Shown here: piece after piece, positions 61,481 through 64,000 of the stretch | Layout of the letters: each line of letters opens with the position of its first letter | Position numbering within the stretch: position 1 is the first letter of the stretch | NCBI GenBank assembly: GCA_022605955.1 | Contig: JAKCOZ010000005.1 | Coordinates: forward strand, 54,809,762-54,873,761 | Source of the DNA: Rallus limicola | Taxonomy: Eukaryota; Chordata; Aves; Gruiformes; Rallidae | Direction of reading: 5' to 3' | Length of the DNA stretch: 64,000 bases | Position numbers and translations under genes: made by a program | Notes under the pieces: generated by a model | Told to the model about the DNA's origin: nothing | Databases searched by the model: none | The model's input: the letters and a program-made list of their open reading frames with translations, nothing else

Positions 61481-61538
61481 GGCCCTGCCTGAGCCAACGA
61501 AGACTCTGCACTGAGACTTCGTTGGCTCAGGCAGGGCC
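61481..61538. repeat. Perfect 22-bp inverted repeat with 14-base loop
   Basis: The left arm is 61481-61502 (starts ggccctgcctgagccaac) and the right arm is 61517-61538 (ends gttggctcaggcagggcc). The arms are exact reverse complements over 22 bases and stop matching immediately outside. Confidence 0.95.
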
Positions 61539-62285
61539 CAGGAAAGGCAGCAGTTACTTTCCTTTTAGTGAGGAACTACACCTTTCCACGTTCCTTTCTG
61601 AGGTAGGAAAGCACTGCCTGCAGTGCTCTGAGTAGTTCCAGGGGAAGTTTTTTTAATACTTTCTAAAATATCCCCCAAGTAAGCCTTGGCAGTACCTCCT
61701 GCACCACCTGCTACTGACACTCAGGAAATTGGGAGTGGCTGGAGGAAGATGGCTGGAGTAAAAGTTCTCTAGGAATCTCTCCTTTCCATTTGTTTAGATG
61801 GGGAGCAGGACTCACATTCAGATTTAGCCAAATATGCAAGCTTGTTTTGCTGTGTATTTTCTCTGAAAGGAAAATAACAGCAGCCTTGATACTCTGGATG
61901 CATTTTAACACTGCTCTCTCACTGATCCTCTGTCATGACCCTGGACAGAATTGCCACAATTACTGTCTTGATCTGGAAGTTGTGCATTGAGGGGGAACCC
62001 AGACTGGCTGCTACAGCCTTTGCAACAAACATCGAATTGTAAAGTTGTCAACATGACCACAGACTTCTACAGTGGAAGCTTCTTCTGCTTGACTGCTGGT
62101 TTTAATCTCTTCCCTGTTTTTATTTCTCCTCTCCTTTAAAATGGGAAATGTAACTTCTACAGTCTTCAAGGTACTTGGGACACCTGTTAGGAAGTACTGA
62201 ATGAGCACTGCTTGTCAAAAGCAAAGCTGGGGGCCTATAACCTCTGCTAATAATCTGTCATGCCCTGTGTTTGCATAGAAAACTT

Positions 62286-62740
62286 CACAGAATCACAAGG
62301 TTGGAAAAGACCTTTAAGGTCAAGTCCAACCGTTCCTGTCCTGTGCTAAACCAGATCCCTGAGCAGCTCATCTCCCCTCTGTTAAACACACCCAGGGCTG
62401 GGGACTCAGCCCCCTCCCTGGGCAGCCTGGGCCAGGCCCTGACAACTCTGCCAGGGAAGAACTTTTCCCTCCCAGCTGAGCTGACCCTGCCCTGGCACAG
62501 CTTGAGCCCACTGCCCCTTGTCCCAGCTCCTGTCCCCTGGCTGAAGAGACCAGCGCCCACCTCTCTGCACCCTCCTGGCAGGGCAGTGTAGGCAGTGATA
62601 AGGTCTCCCCTCAGACTCCTCTTCTCCAGGCTGAACACCCCCAGCTCCCTCAGCCACTCCTCAGAGGATTTGCCCTCCCAGCCCCTTCCCCAACCCTTCT
62701 CTGGATATGCTCCAGGGCCTTGATATCCTTCTTGTAGTTC
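62286..62740 (-). mobile_element. CR1 3' portion, inverted
   Basis: Read in reverse it is collinear with 23660-24136: the ggttggaaaagacctttaag tail, the gtgctaaaccagatccct block, and an ORF2 remnant with [16 protein letters not shown]. Confidence 0.9.
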
Positions 62741-64000
62741 CACCTGCTGTTCCTTATTACAATGTGCGTTGTGTCCTGTAATTCAGCAGAAGACTAGGTA
62801 GCCAAAAGTCTGATTGGAGTGGTGTTTAATAAAAAAATCTTCAGCACAGAGGGTTTTTGTTGATTCTTGGCTTCCTGGATGATCTGTGGATACCAGCTCT
62901 GTTATGTGCACACACAGCTAGCACAGCCAGCGCAATGCCTCTCCCCAAAACATGTGCCTGGTGAGGCCGAAGGGCAGCCAGAAAGTTGTGAAACTGAACT
63001 TTGTGCCTTGCCTGGGCTCACCAGGCAGGAGGTGGGGCTGAGGGTGTGGTTGAATGGAGAGCAGCTGTTGGCTGGAGGTCACACTCAATGTGTAAACTGT
63101 GTACAAGTTTGTCAGGATCCTTCATGGAGAGCAAGGTTTCCACAAATCCCATGCAATCCTCAAAATCCAGGTGACTGATAATTCTCTGTGGGAAAAGAAC
63201 AAGCCCTTGAAGAAAAGGTTGGAAGACAGCCTTATTTGAGAGGTAAAGATATCCTAAATCACTCTCAGAACTCTTCTGTAATTCCAGCTGGGGATACAGA
63301 TTTGGATCCATCTTGGACTATGCATCATTTCCCCATTTTGAGGTAATGGCTATGCGTAGGGACATCAGAGTCAGTTGCTTCTTGGTGTAGCAGGAACTCA
63401 TCACACTGCAGGTAGTGGAACAAGGGGTAGTTTATCCTGCAATATAACCCACTTGCTGGGAAGTCCGTTGTCAAGGTCTCGTTAGATCCTTTAGGACAGC
63501 ATAGGGCAGAGCCTTGCAGGCAACAGCATGGTGGTAGGGTGGTGGGACTGCTTGTGCCTGTGATTTGGTACTCATCTCTGGGTTGACTGGAGGGACACCA
63601 GGAGGGTTCAGGCCTGGGAGTGGCAGCAGGAGTCTTTCCTCCCTCTGCCCCACCACTCTGCAGGGATGAGGATTATGGATGGATATTTAGAGTGGCCCTT
63701 TCAGGACTTCCTGCAAACAAATCCTGATAGGGGTGTATCCTGTGGGTTGTGCCAGAAGCGGAGTTGGCAGGAGATATCCTGGTGAGGCTTCAGTGTATGT
63801 TCTGTGTCCAGTGTAACTTTGGAAGCTCAGATATGACACCAGATACATTTGCCTGTGCCTATGCCATAACCTGCTTGCACTACAAGGCAGTAGTCAGCCT
63901 GGTTTAGGCCCCATCTGGACTATTATTTGACACAGAGACACTTAAGAGCATTTTGAAGTGGAGCTGGGCAATTTCCTGACATCTGTGGCGTGTCCGAGTG

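Larger units (their letters stand above)
54721..64000. other. Intergenic region upstream of NAA30
   Basis: Repeats listed separately. No exon of AP5M1, the neighbour expected here from human gene order, was recognised on the - strand, so that gene probably starts beyond the window. The stretches 54721-57601, 60611-61480, 61539-62285 and 62741-64000 hold nothing I can name. Confidence 0.65.

Noticed and set aside
54721..64000. 3' exons of AP5M1, expected next to NAA30 from human gene order
   Set aside because: I looked on the - strand for its conserved C-terminal residues and found none; the gene is probably beyond the window.

Overview
The window is vertebrate nuclear DNA, almost certainly from a bird. 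It has two spliced genes whose introns and flanks carry many CR1 LINE fragments with typical avian 3' tails, plus three LTR-like elements that begin with the avian TGTCGTGG-type end. The LTRs suggest a neoavian, possibly a songbird, but the species cannot be fixed from this sequence alone. I see no bacterial-style operons, no CRISPR array and no convincing RNA gene.

Left part, positions 1-9,400: the 3' portion of CCDC198 (C14orf105, also called FAME) on the + strand. Five coding exons lie in the window (917-993, 5283-5369, 5890-5988, 6431-6596, 8665-8909). Their splice sites and phases fit together and give 223 complete codons of the C-terminal part. The exons for roughly the first 70 residues lie upstream of the window. 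A CR1 copy sits about 24 bases before one of the exons.

Middle part, about 9,400-32,300: gene-poor intergenic DNA between two convergent genes. It holds a (TA)n microsatellite, a solo LTR with a perfect 5-bp target duplication (9792-10380), a second degraded LTR, about nine CR1 pieces in both orientations, and a few stretches that look like possible conserved noncoding elements.

Right-centre part, about 32,300-54,700: NAA30 on the - strand, the catalytic subunit of the NatC N-terminal acetyltransferase. It is complete: four coding exons (53771-52854, 44700-44577, 42537-42482, 34810-34673) encode 411 residues. It has a CpG-island promoter, a low-complexity N-terminal extension and a well-preserved GNAT domain. 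The two genes converge tail to tail, as they do in human.

Right end, about 54,700-64,000: intergenic DNA upstream of NAA30 with CR1 fragments, an old LINE-like stretch, a perfect 22-bp inverted repeat at 61481-61538 and no recognised gene. I found no undescribed multi-gene system. The most interesting signals are a G-quadruplex-forming tract just upstream of the last NAA30 splice acceptor, a long G-run/C-run pair in NAA30 intron 2, the perfect hairpin, the CR1 that abuts a CCDC198 exon, and a sense-oriented LTR in the probable NAA30 3' UTR.
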